Of a DNA stretch of 64,000 nucleotides, positions 7,929-16,511 are shown piece after piece. Below the pieces are notes generated by a model. That model worked only from the letters and a program-made list of their open reading frames with translations, searched no databases and had not been told where the DNA came from. Within the stretch, counting starts at the first letter, position 1, and each line of letters begins with the position of its first letter. A program made the translations under genes and the position numbers. This stretch comes from Galactobacter valiniphilus (lineage in GTDB: Bacteria; Actinomycetota; Actinomycetes; Actinomycetales; Micrococcaceae): the NCBI RefSeq assembly GCF_003575975.1, contig NZ_QQXK01000002.1, positions 1-64,000 on the forward strand. Reading direction: 5' to 3'.

Positions 7929-8528
7929 CTAGTCCCGCATGCACTTCCCAGGGTTCCGCGCTGATTGCTGCGAGCCGGGCTCGGCCACGTAACCGGCCGC
8001 AGCGATGCACGTGAAACCCTGCGCGGGCGCGCTGGTGCTTCCCCCGTACGAGTCAAACGCGGTGATCTCCACCACCTTGAGCCGCGCGCCGTCGGTCTGT
8101 GCAAGCGTGACGATCGGGTCGCCCTCGGTGGTGGTGGCCCACCAGCCGGTGTGGGCTGGCTCCCCGGCTTCGATGGCCGCCGCGAAGCACGCCCGCTGGG
8201 CGGACTCCAGCGCCAAGGTGTCGGTGAGCGCCACCGATCCGCAGTCCTTGCCCCGCGGTGCGGCCGCCCACGCGGGCGTCACCGCGAGCGCCCTCGCCGC
8301 ATCCACCGGATCGTCCCCCGTGTAGCGCCGCACGGGGCCGGCCGTCGCTCCGCCCTGCGGGGCGCCGGTGTCCACGCACGAACCGTTGGACGGGCACTCC
8401 TGATAGACACCGGGGAACGTGCGCACGGAGCAGCCGCCCAGCGCACCGGTGCCGAAGACGCCCACAGCGGACACCACCGCCGCTGCGCGCCGAACGCCCG
8501 AGCCAACCACCCGCCGTCGTGCCTTCAT
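7929..8528 (-). CDS. Orphan secreted lipoprotein, 199 aa
   Basis: The N-terminus has a basic region, a hydrophobic stretch and lipobox ALGGC with the cysteine near residue 33. The mature part is rich in Cys, Thr and Ala, with paired cysteines (YQECPSNGSCVD, GKDCGSV, RACFAA, GFTCIAA, GKCMRD) that suggest a disulfide-stabilised domain. No family was recognised. The segment ARLKVVEITAFDSYGG and the terminal cysteine suggest a compact beta fold. It is transcribed alone and is bounded on both sides by copies of one palindromic element in the same orientation. Confidence 0.75.
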   Translation of the reverse strand: MKARRRVVGSGVRRAAAVVSAVGVFGTGALGGCSVRTFPGVYQECPSNGSCVDTGAPQGGATAGPVRRYTGDDPVDAARALAVTPAWAAAPRGKDCGSVALTDTLALESAQRACFAAAIEAGEPAHTGWWATTTEGDPIVTLAQTDGARLKVVEITAFDSYGGSTSAPAQGFTCIAAAGYVAEPGSQQSARNPGKCMRD

Positions 8529-8611
8529 GGCTGCCTCCCTTGCCAGAGCGGATCACCGATCCGCCCAGGCTAGGCGCGCGCCGAGCCCCGCGAGAAGCAC
8601 GGGACGATGAC

Positions 8612-8687
8612 AAAAAACCGAGCCCTCCTGGACTTTCCGCGCACTCGAGTGCGCGTTGTGTTCAGGAGGGCTCGGTTTTTGGGCGGC
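8612..8687. repeat. Palindromic element, copy 2
   Basis: The arms AAAAAACCGAGCCCTCCTG (8612-8630) and CAGGAGGGCTCGGTTTTT (8663-8680) match the copy at 7646-7720. The loop differs at only a few positions and GGGCGGC again follows. It lies between the CopC-like gene end and the lipoprotein start. Confidence 0.85.
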
Positions 8688-8720
8688 ATGCCCGGCGACG
8701 CGGGGCCGGCCGAGCGGCGG

Positions 8721-9371
8721 CTAGAACTCGTCGCTTCCTGGCTTCTTGCGCGTGAGCTGCAGGATGATGCCGAGAACGATCGCCAGGACCAGGAAGCCGG
8801 CCACGATCCACATGATCATGACGGTCGGCGCGGTCTCGGCGACGACGTCGGCGCCGCCGGAGGCCTGCGCGCTGGCCGAGGCGGCGGGGCTCTTGGCCGG
8901 AGCGGCCGTGGCCTTGGCCGAGCTCGCGGCGCCGGAGGACGCGGCGGGCTTGGCCTTCTCGCCCTTCGTCACCGTGAAGGCGTAGTCGTCGTTGCTGTGG
9001 ATGCGGTGCCCATCAGAAGACAGCGCGGACCAGGAGACGTCGTAGGTGCCGGCCGGCAGCGCGGTGAGCGCGCGGGAGAGCTTGGCGCCGTCGATCTTGA
9101 CGTCTCCCGTGGCGTACTCCTTGCCGTCGCGGTCGGTGACCGAGATGGCGTTGGAGGTGCCGGCGATCTGCTTGATCTCGGCGGAGAAGGTCAGCGTGAT
9201 CGTGTCGGGTGCCACCTCGATCGCGCTGCCTGCCTTGGGCGTGCCGCCCAGGAACTGGTCGTGCGCCTGCGCCGGAGCCGCCGCAATGAACGGGGCGGCC
9301 AGCAGGGCGAGCGCGCCGGCGAGGGCCAGCGCGAGGCGCGAACGAAGCGGGCGGGGGGCGGTGGTGGACAC
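8721..9371 (-). CDS. CopC-domain copper resistance protein, membrane-anchored
   Basis: A 216-residue exported protein. The start is GTG 9371 behind AGGAGGAA, in preference to a longer unsupported frame. After a signal peptide ending AQA, the mature chain begins HDQFLGG, giving the N-terminal His expected of the CopC Cu(II) site. The paired motif SSDGHRIHS supplies the second Asp/His set. The CopC domain spans about 35-130. It is followed by an Ala/Ser/Lys-rich linker and a C-terminal membrane helix (MIMWIVAGFLVLAIVLGIIL) with a basic tail. No CopD lies next to it. It probably binds copper at the outer membrane face and may serve the same copper pool as the PCu(A)C/DyP operon. Confidence 0.88.
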   Translation of the reverse strand: MSTTAPRPLRSRLALALAGALALLAAPFIAAAPAQAHDQFLGGTPKAGSAIEVAPDTITLTFSAEIKQIAGTSNAISVTDRDGKEYATGDVKIDGAKLSRALTALPAGTYDVSWSALSSDGHRIHSNDDYAFTVTKGEKAKPAASSGAASSAKATAAPAKSPAASASAQASGGADVVAETAPTVMIMWIVAGFLVLAIVLGIILQLTRKKPGSDEF

Positions 9372-9507
9372 GGTTCCTCCTGTAACGATGGTGGCCCCGC
9401 GGCGGCCGGTTGGCACGCGCGCACGGCAACTCACCATCCTACGTCGACGCCCGGCCCCACCGCTGTGACGGCGGCGGCATCGGCGGATCCCACGGCATAC
9501 TTCAAGC

Positions 9508-10293
9508 ATGAGCGAACTCGACTCCCCCGTCGCCGGCGTGCGCGTCCTGCGTCAGGACAATCCCGGGCCCATGACCCTCCAGGGCACGCAGAGCTACGTC
9601 ATCGCGGCGCCTGGCGGCGCCGTGGTCATCGATCCAGGGGACGACGACGCAGCACACCAGGAGGCGCTGTCGGCGCTGGGCCCCGTGGCGCTCATCCTCG
9701 TGACGCACCGCCACCACGATCACGTGGGCGGGCTGCCCCGCCTGCGCGAGCTGACGGGCGCGCCATCGCGCGGCGCGGCAGCCGAGTTCAGCGTCGGCGC
9801 CGCCCCGCTGGCGGACGGCGAGCTGATCGAGCTGGGTCAGGGCCTGGCCCTGCGCGTGCTCGCGACGCCGGGTCACACGGGGGATTCGATCAGCCTCGTG
9901 TTGCTGCGGGACGGCGCGGACGTCGCCGTCTTCACGGGCGACACGATCCTCGGCTACGGCACCACGATCATCGACCACCCGGACGGCACGCTCGAGGACT
10001 ACCTCGCTTCGCTCGAGGCCCTGCGGGCCCTCGGGCCCGTGGAGACGCTCCCGGCCCACGGCGGCTTCCCCGGTCCGGTGGACGCGCTCGCCCAGAAGTA
10101 CCTCGACCACCGGCTCATGCGCCTGGAACAAGTCCGGGCCGCGGCGGCCGGGCTCCTGGAGCGCGGCCTCGAGCCCACGGTCCCGGCCGTCGCCGACGTG
10201 GTCTACGCGGAGGTGGACCCCTCCGTCCGGCGGGCCGCCGAGCACACCGTCTCCGCCCAGCTGGCGCTGCTGGCGCGGCGCGGCGACATCTAG
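9508..10293 (+). CDS. MBL-fold metallo-hydrolase (LACTB2-like)
   Basis: A 261-residue cytoplasmic metallo-beta-lactamase-fold protein. The zinc motif HxHxDH is HRHHDH at 67-72, with further ligands in the ATPGHTGDSISL and GDTILGYGT segments. The C-terminal ~80 residues form the winged-helix-like extension (a segment ending ADVVYAEVD, then HTVSAQLALLARRG) typical of LACTB2-type hydrolases, which act on nucleic acids or thioesters. The substrate is unknown. The SDR gene follows after 24 bases, so the two probably form one transcript. Confidence 0.88.
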   Translation: MSELDSPVAGVRVLRQDNPGPMTLQGTQSYVIAAPGGAVVIDPGDDDAAHQEALSALGPVALILVTHRHHDHVGGLPRLRELTGAPSRGAAAEFSVGAAPLADGELIELGQGLALRVLATPGHTGDSISLVLLRDGADVAVFTGDTILGYGTTIIDHPDGTLEDYLASLEALRALGPVETLPAHGGFPGPVDALAQKYLDHRLMRLEQVRAAAAGLLERGLEPTVPAVADVVYAEVDPSVRRAAEHTVSAQLALLARRGDI

Positions 10294-10317
10294 TCCGCCC
10301 GCGCCTACCCTCGTTCC

Positions 10318-11097
10318 ATGAGCAGCACCGAGCCGGAGGCTCCCCACCGCACCGCCCTCGTCACGGGTGCCACGAGCGGGATCGGGCTGGAGTTTGCCCG
10401 CCAGCTCGCGGCCCAGGGCCGCCACCTCATCCTCGTGGCCCGCGACCGGGACCGCCTCGCTGCGGTCGCGGCCGAGCTGGAGGGCGGCTACGCCATCCAC
10501 ACGGAGTCGATCGTGGCCGATCTGCTGGACGAGGCGAGCCAGGAGGCGGTGATCGAGCGCCTCCTGAGCCACGTGGATCCCGTGGAGCTGCTCGTCAACA
10601 ACGCCGGCTACGGCCTGGTGCGCAGCTTCGCCGACAACACGTGGGACGAGGAGCGCGACCATTGGCGCATCCATACCGAGGTCCCGCTCCGGCTGGCCCA
10701 TGCGGCCCTGCAAGCCATGCGCGAGCGCGGCGGCGGGCGCATCATCAACGTGGCCTCCGTGGCCGCGTTCACTCCGCGCGGCACCTACTCGGCGTCCAAG
10801 CTGGCGATGGTGAACTTCTCGAAGTGGGCCACGCTGCATCACGCGGAGGACGGCCTCGTCGTCACGGCCCTGTGCCCGGGCTTCACGCGCACCGAGTTCC
10901 ACGAGCGCATGGGCCAAGACACCAAGGCCTTCCCCAGGCTCGCGTGGCTCAAGGCCGAGGACGTGGTGCGCCAGGGGCTCGCCGATTCCGCCGCCGGCCG
11001 GTCCCTCAGCATCCCCTCGCTGCGGTACAAGATCGCGCGCCTGGCGGCGAGCGTGCTCCCGGCCAAGACCGTGGAGAAGATCGTCCGGCGCAGCTAA
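10318..11097 (+). CDS. Short-chain dehydrogenase/reductase
   Basis: A 259-residue classical SDR. It has the cofactor motif TGATSGIG at 16-23, NNAG near 92, an active-site Ser in INVASVAAF, and the YSASK catalytic Tyr/Lys motif. The tail (KIARLAASVLPAKTVEKIVRR) resembles the amphipathic end of DltE/DhrS-like ketoacyl reductases. It is NAD(P)H-dependent with unknown substrate. It is the last gene of the hydrolase-SDR unit and is followed by a strong terminator. Confidence 0.9.
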   Translation: MSSTEPEAPHRTALVTGATSGIGLEFARQLAAQGRHLILVARDRDRLAAVAAELEGGYAIHTESIVADLLDEASQEAVIERLLSHVDPVELLVNNAGYGLVRSFADNTWDEERDHWRIHTEVPLRLAHAALQAMRERGGGRIINVASVAAFTPRGTYSASKLAMVNFSKWATLHHAEDGLVVTALCPGFTRTEFHERMGQDTKAFPRLAWLKAEDVVRQGLADSAAGRSLSIPSLRYKIARLAASVLPAKTVEKIVRRS

Positions 11098-11110
11098 GTG
11101 CCGTTGTCAT

Positions 11111-11149
11111 GACAGCGGGGGTGGGCGTTCGCCGCCCACCCCCGCTGTC
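11111..11149. terminator. Bidirectional terminator
   Basis: A perfect 16-bp stem, GACAGCGGGGGTGGGC (11111-11126) with 11134-11149, lies between the convergent SDR and lyase/kinase genes. Confidence 0.8.
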
Positions 11150-11188
11150 GCCCCGGATCAGAGTTCCCTCCACCGGCGCCGTCCTTCG

Positions 11189-13579
11189 CTATGACTTGGT
11201 TGAGCTCACGTGCCGCGACGCCGCGGCCACGGCCCTTTCCGTCGCCACCGCCAGCGAGGACCCCGCGGCCAGTTCCGCGAGCAGCGTTCCATTCAGACTG
11301 TCGCCAGCACCGGTTGAGTCCACCACCTCAACGCGCGGCGCGGGGAAATCATGCTGCTCCCCGCCAGCAAAGACGCTGGCGCCGCGCGCGCCCCGCTTGA
11401 GCACGACGGTGGTTCCGGTCCGGGCCGCGATGCTGCGCGCCGCGTCGACCGGGTCCTCCATACCTGCCAGACCGCACGCCTCGGACTCGTTGGGGAGAAA
11501 GAGCTCCACCTGCGGCAGAACGTCCTCCAGAAGCTGCCGTTGCTCGGCTGCCCCCCAGCCCTGCGCGGGATGGCCCGTGTCCAGGGCCGTGTGGCAGCCT
11601 GCGGCGCGGGCGGCTTCGAGGAAGCTCAGCCCCGTCCCCTCCCGTAGCGCGGGAACCAAGAAGTAGCCGGCAAACAGCACGTATGTGCCGGCGTCCGGCA
11701 GCTCTCGCCGCTCGAACGTCATCGCCTCCGCGGCACCGGTGCTGGAGAGGAAGGCCCGATCGCGTCCCGTGTCTTCCACGGCAACGGTCACCCCGGTGGG
11801 AGCCGAGGCAGTGGGATCCATGTCAAGCAGCACGCCTTCCTGCTCCAGCACATCGCGCAAAAGGTGCCCGGTGGCATCCTCACCGACAACCGCGCTCAGC
11901 AACGTGCGGGCTCCGGCCCTCGCCGCGTGCGTGGCCGAGTTGGCCGCGCTGCCACCCAGGCGAGAGGCAATGCCGCGCACCAACACCTCGGTACCGGGTT
12001 CTGGCAAGGCGCAGACGCCCCGCACCACCACGTCCAGATTGGCATCGCCAAAGACATGCACAGCCGGGGGCAGGCTCTGGCGAGTCAGCTCCATGAGGGC
12101 TTTGCGGGCCTCGGCGAGGTGCGCGCGGCGGACGTCGCCGCCGCTTTGTAGCTGGGCCAGGCGGCCCTGTTGCTGCGCCACGGCCGCCTTCACGGCGTCG
12201 ACGCCGGGCGAACCCGCCTGAACGCGCGCGAGCACGGCTTCGGGATGCAGGCCAGCGCTCATGACGAGCTCGGCCAGCTCCGGGTCGGCACCGGCGTCCA
12301 GCAGGGCCTGCTGAACCGAAGCCAGAGACCACGTCAGCGGGGAGCCCGAGCGGAAGAGCCCGCCCACAATGTCGTGCGCGGCGCGCCACGGGACGCCCTT
12401 CGTGGCGAGGGCCTCGGACACCGATGTCGTCGTGATGCCGGCCTCGACCATCTGTTGTGCGCTCGGAAGTGCGCCGATCTCAAATCCACGCATCACGCCG
12501 TCGTGCAGGCGCAACAGACGCACCAAGCGATCGCCGGATGCCCACAGGTGCTTCTGCACATCCGTCGTGGCGTTGTTGGAGTCCTCGTACCAGCCCGCGG
12601 CGATCGTTGTCATGGTGGAGAGAAGATCGCCGTTGCTGGCCCCCGACATGGACACCATGTGTTCCAACACCACGGGATTCTGCTTCTGCGGCATGATCGA
12701 GGAGCCCTGCGAGAACTCGGCGGGCGTCTTGACCCAACCAAAGTTCATCCACTCCTGGAGCACACGGGCCCAGCGCGCCGTGGTGGCGGAGATCCGGGCG
12801 TAGATCGCGGCCAGGCGCATGAAGTGCTCCGCGCCGGCGACGGCTTCGTAGGAGGCGATAAAGCTCGAGTCGAAACCCAAAAGATCCGCCACGCGCGCGG
12901 CGTCGATCTCAATGTCCGTCCCGGCAAAGGCAGCGGAGCCCAAGGGAGACACGTTGAGCTCGTCGTACACCGAGAGCAGCTCCGTGGCCTGGGAGAGCAT
13001 GCTCTCCGCCAAGCCAGAGAGTACGTGCCCCACCGTGGTTGGCTGCGCCGGGCGGCGGTGTGTGTGCCCCGTCAGCAGCCACTTCACGCCGTTGCTCGCA
13101 ACGGCAAGTGTGTCCTGGGCTGTCTGCAGCAAGAGGTCCGTGATATCCAGGACGTCCCTACGCAGGATCATCCGGAAGACACCGGCGTCCAGGTCGTTGC
13201 GACTGCGAGCCAATTGCACGTCCAGCTCCGATGTGGGGATCGCGCAGGCCTTGGCCAGCTCGCATTCCAAGCGGTAGTACGGGTCCTCGGCCTGCGAGGT
13301 GAAGTCCAGGTGGCGGGGCCCGTGATAGCCGGTCCCGCGACCCTCGCCCCAGCCCCAGCGCTGAATCAGGGTGTGCAGGCCGCGCAGCAGCAGATCGGCG
13401 CGCCGTTCCGGTAGCACCCCGCGCTCCTTCATCATCTGCACGTGGGCAAGAGAAGCCTCAACCATCGCAGGCAGATCGTGCGGAGCGGACTCCTCAAACG
13501 CCACCCGCAGGTGGTTGTCCCAGTAGACGGAGAGGTCATCACGATCACGCAAGCGCGCGCGTTCCGGGGCAGTCATCAC
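11189..13579 (-). CDS. Fused argininosuccinate-lyase-like / PfkB sugar kinase, 796 aa
   Basis: A two-enzyme fusion. Residues ~1-500 are an aspartase/fumarase-superfamily lyase of the argininosuccinate lyase type. They contain ARSRND at 124-129 (substrate-binding loop), GHTHRRPAQP at 171-180 (catalytic Thr/His) and the signature GSSIMPQKQNP at 292-302 carrying the mobile catalytic Ser. Residues ~507-796 are a PfkB-family kinase, with GDANLD at its start, GGSAANS at 542-548 and DSTGAGDS at 754-761 (anion hole and catalytic Asp). Such lyases eliminate fumarate from N- or O-succinyl-type compounds; PfkB enzymes phosphorylate sugars or nucleosides. The expected chemistry is release of fumarate from a sugar or polyol conjugate, then phosphorylation of the product. 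It ends an operon with an ABC importer and overlaps the permease gene by 4 bases. It is unlikely to be the biosynthetic ArgH, given the fusion and context. Confidence 0.88.
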   Translation of the reverse strand: MMTAPERARLRDRDDLSVYWDNHLRVAFEESAPHDLPAMVEASLAHVQMMKERGVLPERRADLLLRGLHTLIQRWGWGEGRGTGYHGPRHLDFTSQAEDPYYRLECELAKACAIPTSELDVQLARSRNDLDAGVFRMILRRDVLDITDLLLQTAQDTLAVASNGVKWLLTGHTHRRPAQPTTVGHVLSGLAESMLSQATELLSVYDELNVSPLGSAAFAGTDIEIDAARVADLLGFDSSFIASYEAVAGAEHFMRLAAIYARISATTARWARVLQEWMNFGWVKTPAEFSQGSSIMPQKQNPVVLEHMVSMSGASNGDLLSTMTTIAAGWYEDSNNATTDVQKHLWASGDRLVRLLRLHDGVMRGFEIGALPSAQQMVEAGITTTSVSEALATKGVPWRAAHDIVGGLFRSGSPLTWSLASVQQALLDAGADPELAELVMSAGLHPEAVLARVQAGSPGVDAVKAAVAQQQGRLAQLQSGGDVRRAHLAEARKALMELTRQSLPPAVHVFGDANLDVVVRGVCALPEPGTEVLVRGIASRLGGSAANSATHAARAGARTLLSAVVGEDATGHLLRDVLEQEGVLLDMDPTASAPTGVTVAVEDTGRDRAFLSSTGAAEAMTFERRELPDAGTYVLFAGYFLVPALREGTGLSFLEAARAAGCHTALDTGHPAQGWGAAEQRQLLEDVLPQVELFLPNESEACGLAGMEDPVDAARSIAARTGTTVVLKRGARGASVFAGGEQHDFPAPRVEVVDSTGAGDSLNGTLLAELAAGSSLAVATERAVAAASRHVSSTKS

Positions 13580-15357
13580 GAGACCTTTCGGGTCGGGGGT
13601 TCGGTGAGTGAGGCAGCTTTCGTGGAGGAGCGGCGCCGCCGCGGATTCTCCAGAAAGTCGGCGAGGAGCAGAACGATCAAAATGGCAAACATTTGCAATG
13701 CGCCGTAGGCAAACGCCGAGCCGATCTCATTGGCGTACTGGCGGTTGTAGATCTCCACCGAGAGCGGGGCAAAGCGCGCCGGGTACACCACCACCGAGGC
13801 GACGTATTCGCCAAAGCCCTGCACGAAGGCCATGAGCGCTCCGGCGATGACACCGCGGGTCATCAGAGGAAGCGTGACTAGGCGCAAGGTGCGCAGAGGC
13901 CCGGCTCCCAGGTTCTGAGCCGCTTCCTCCACCGAGGGATCGATCTGCGCCAGCGACGCGGCCGCGTTGCGGAAGACCAGCGGCACAAAGCGGATGAAGT
14001 AGGCCAGCGGCAGGATCCACAGCGAACCGACGAACACCTGGCCCAGGTTGAACGGGGTGGGGCTGGCAAACGCCGTGACGATGTTGATGCCCACCACGGT
14101 CCCGGGGAGTGCCCAGGGCAGCATGATCATGACATCGAGCCAGCCGGCACCCCTCCCCTTCCATCTCGCCACGACCCATGCGGTCAGCACGCCCACCAGG
14201 ATGGAGGCCAGCATCGCGAGACCCGACATTTGAGACGAGACCAGCAAGGGGCGCAACGAGACAGGATCGGAGAAGATGGTCACGAAGTTCGCCACGGTGT
14301 ATTGCGGCGGCAGGATCTGCGTGGTCCAGGTGCCATCCACTGTGAAGGCCAGCAGGATGATCGTCACGACGGGTGCGGCCAGGACCGCCACCACGGCAAC
14401 GGAGCCCACGGCCGCGAGGGTTCGCGGCAAGGTGCCCTGCACCGACTTCAGGGCCTGCGGGGTTCCCTTGGACGCGCTGCGTGTTGAACGCCGGCCCTGG
14501 TACCAGCGCATGAGCAGCAGGAACGCGATGGAGACGAGCGAGAGCACGGTCGATTGGGCGGCGGCCAAGGGGTAGTCCCCTGAGGTCTTGGCTGCCACGA
14601 TGCGCATCGTCAGGGTGTTGACGTTGTAGAACTGTGGGGCTGTGAACGAGGCCATCGAGACCATGAAGGTCAGCAGCGCTCCCGAGACCAGGGCGGGCGT
14701 CAGCATCGGCATGAGCACTTGACGCCACATCGTGACGCGGTTGGCTCCCAGGTTCATGGCGGCTTCCTCGAGGGAAGCGTCCGAGCCGGCGAGGCCAGCG
14801 CTCACCGCGAGATAGAAGTACGGGTACATGGTCATGGTGTGCACGAGCAGCACACCCGCCACACCGTCTGCCGAGAAAGTGGACGCCATGATGCCCGTGA
14901 CGGACTCCATGAAGCGGGGCACGATGCCCGAAGCGCCGTAGAGGTAGTAAAACGACAGCGCGCCGATGAGGGGAGGCAGCGCCATGGGCAACAAGGCCAC
15001 CACCCGCAGGACGCGGCGCCCTGGGAAATCGAAACGCGAGAGCAGGACGGCCAGGCCGGATCCAACGATGCCGGCCAAGACCACGGAGGCCAGCGAAATC
15101 CCCACCGAGAGCAGGAGCGCGGTCCAGGCCGTACCGCCGGCGCCAAAGGCCTCGTAGGCTTCGCCGCCGTCCTCCAACGAGGAGAAGAGCGTGGCGAACA
15201 TCGGGAGCACCACGTAGACCAACAGGATCGCCACGAGCGGCAACGCGAGGGCGTACACGAAGCGATCGGAGGAGCTCAGCCCCTTCCAACCGACCCCGCG
15301 GCGCCGTTTGGCACGTGACGGCGTGGTGGTGCTGGGAGGAGTCGCTAGCGCGGTCAT
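13576..15357 (-). CDS. ABC importer, double permease (FbpB-like)
   Basis: A 593-residue permease with two tandem binding-protein-dependent transport domains and about 12 membrane segments, as in the ferric/phosphonate/phosphosugar class (FbpB, AfuB, ThiP). Two EAA loops that contact the ATPase are visible: EEAAMNLGANRVTMWRQ in the first half and VEEAAQNLGAGPLRTLR in the second. It overlaps its neighbours by 4 bases on both sides, so it is translationally coupled to the ATPase and to the lyase/kinase. Because it is a dimer in one chain, the transporter is complete with the ATPase and binding protein here. Confidence 0.93.
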   Translation of the reverse strand: MTALATPPSTTTPSRAKRRRGVGWKGLSSSDRFVYALALPLVAILLVYVVLPMFATLFSSLEDGGEAYEAFGAGGTAWTALLLSVGISLASVVLAGIVGSGLAVLLSRFDFPGRRVLRVVALLPMALPPLIGALSFYYLYGASGIVPRFMESVTGIMASTFSADGVAGVLLVHTMTMYPYFYLAVSAGLAGSDASLEEAAMNLGANRVTMWRQVLMPMLTPALVSGALLTFMVSMASFTAPQFYNVNTLTMRIVAAKTSGDYPLAAAQSTVLSLVSIAFLLLMRWYQGRRSTRSASKGTPQALKSVQGTLPRTLAAVGSVAVVAVLAAPVVTIILLAFTVDGTWTTQILPPQYTVANFVTIFSDPVSLRPLLVSSQMSGLAMLASILVGVLTAWVVARWKGRGAGWLDVMIMLPWALPGTVVGINIVTAFASPTPFNLGQVFVGSLWILPLAYFIRFVPLVFRNAAASLAQIDPSVEEAAQNLGAGPLRTLRLVTLPLMTRGVIAGALMAFVQGFGEYVASVVVYPARFAPLSVEIYNRQYANEIGSAFAYGALQMFAILIVLLLADFLENPRRRRSSTKAASLTEPPTRKVS

Positions 15358-16436
15358 GGCGCCACCGACCAGAGCCGATCCACGGCCGGCTGCACGGAGA
15401 CCAGCTCGTCCACGGCCGGAATATCTGGGCCGTCTGGAACGGTGGCCAACAACTGCGTTTCCCCATAGTTGAGCGTCACGGTGCAGGACGCACCCGTGTA
15501 CTCCACGGCGCTGACTCTCCCCCGCAGCGTTCCCGCGTCCGTCGACCCGGTCGACACAACGCGCAGGTCCTCCGGGCGGATCGACACGGCGATGTCTTCC
15601 TCGACACCGATGTGCGCAGTGGGGCTGTTCTCGGTGTTTGGCACCGTGAGGAGCTCGCCGTTGCTCAGGCGCACGGTGTGCGTGCGCTCGTCTCGTCCCA
15701 GTAAGGTGCCGGCCAGCACATTGGAGCGCCCGATGAACCGTGCCACGAAGGACGTCGCTGGGCGGCGATAGACCTCGCGCGGCGTGCCCACCTGGTGCAG
15801 GTGCCCCGCGCTCATGACGGCGATGCGGTCGCTCATGGCCATGGCTTCGGCCTGATCGTGCGTCACGTACAGGCTCGTGGTCGCAGAGGCCTGCTGGATG
15901 GAACGGATATGGGCGCGCGTTTCCTCGCGCAGCTTGGCGTCCAGGTTGCTCAGCGGTTCGTCCAGCAGGAGCACGCTCGGGTTGATGACCAACGCCCGAG
16001 CCAAGGCAACGCGCTGCTGTTGGCCGCCCGAGAGCTGGTCGATGCGCCGCTCGCCGTAGCCGGTGAGCCCGACCACGTCGAGGGCCTCAGCGACGCGCTG
16101 ACCGCGCTCGGACTTCGAGGTCTTGCGCATGCGAAGCCCGAAGGCCACGTTCGTGGCCACGTCCATGTGGGGAAAGAGAGCGTAGTTCTGGAACACCATG
16201 CCGGTGTCGCGCTTGTAAGGAGGGACGGTCGTGACGTCGCGCTCGCCAAATCGGAGGGTTCCCGACGTAGGCACCACAAAGCCTGCGACCATGCGCAAGG
16301 TGGTGGACTTACCGCAACCGGACGGGCCCAGGAGCGTGAAGAACTCGCCGTCCTTAATGTGTAGATCGATACCGGCGACGGAAGGTGCCGCATCTGCGTA
16401 TTGCTTGGTGACGTTGTCGAGAACAACCGAGGTCAT
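15354..16436 (-). CDS. ABC importer ATPase (FbpC/PotA type)
   Basis: A 360-residue ATPase starting at ATG 16436 behind CCGGAGGAAA. Walker A is GPSGCGKST, the signature loop LSGGQQQRVALARAL, Walker B LLLDEPLSNLD and the switch His in YVTHDQAEAM. A C-terminal TOBE/OB domain spans about 240-360 (a segment ending VSIRPEDLRV, and CTVTLNYGETQLLATVPD). It couples to the double permease next to it. Confidence 0.94.
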   Translation of the reverse strand: MTSVVLDNVTKQYADAAPSVAGIDLHIKDGEFFTLLGPSGCGKSTTLRMVAGFVVPTSGTLRFGERDVTTVPPYKRDTGMVFQNYALFPHMDVATNVAFGLRMRKTSKSERGQRVAEALDVVGLTGYGERRIDQLSGGQQQRVALARALVINPSVLLLDEPLSNLDAKLREETRAHIRSIQQASATTSLYVTHDQAEAMAMSDRIAVMSAGHLHQVGTPREVYRRPATSFVARFIGRSNVLAGTLLGRDERTHTVRLSNGELLTVPNTENSPTAHIGVEEDIAVSIRPEDLRVVSTGSTDAGTLRGRVSAVEYTGASCTVTLNYGETQLLATVPDGPDIPAVDELVSVQPAVDRLWSVAP

Positions 16437-16458
16437 GGTGTTTCCTCCGGGAGAAAGA

Positions 16459-16490
16459 TGGCGGCCGCTGGTCGGGACCAACGGCCGCCA
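16459..16490 (-). terminator. Intra-operon hairpin after the binding-protein gene
   Basis: TGGCGGCCG (16459-16467) pairs with CGGCCGCCA (16482-16490), and an inner TGGTC/GACCA stem forms within the loop. It lies between the binding-protein and ATPase genes of one operon. Such hairpins commonly attenuate or stabilise, so that binding protein is made in excess. Confidence 0.65.
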
Positions 16491-16511
16491 CGGGCTAGGT
16501 GCCGCTGGCGA

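Noticed and set aside
9372-9509. Extended N-terminus of the CopC-like protein
   Set aside because: The extension is Arg-rich noise, and GTG 9371 has AGGAGGAA and begins a proper signal peptide.
11189-13579. Assignment of the lyase as biosynthetic argH
   Set aside because: It is fused to a kinase, coupled to an importer and has no arginine genes around.
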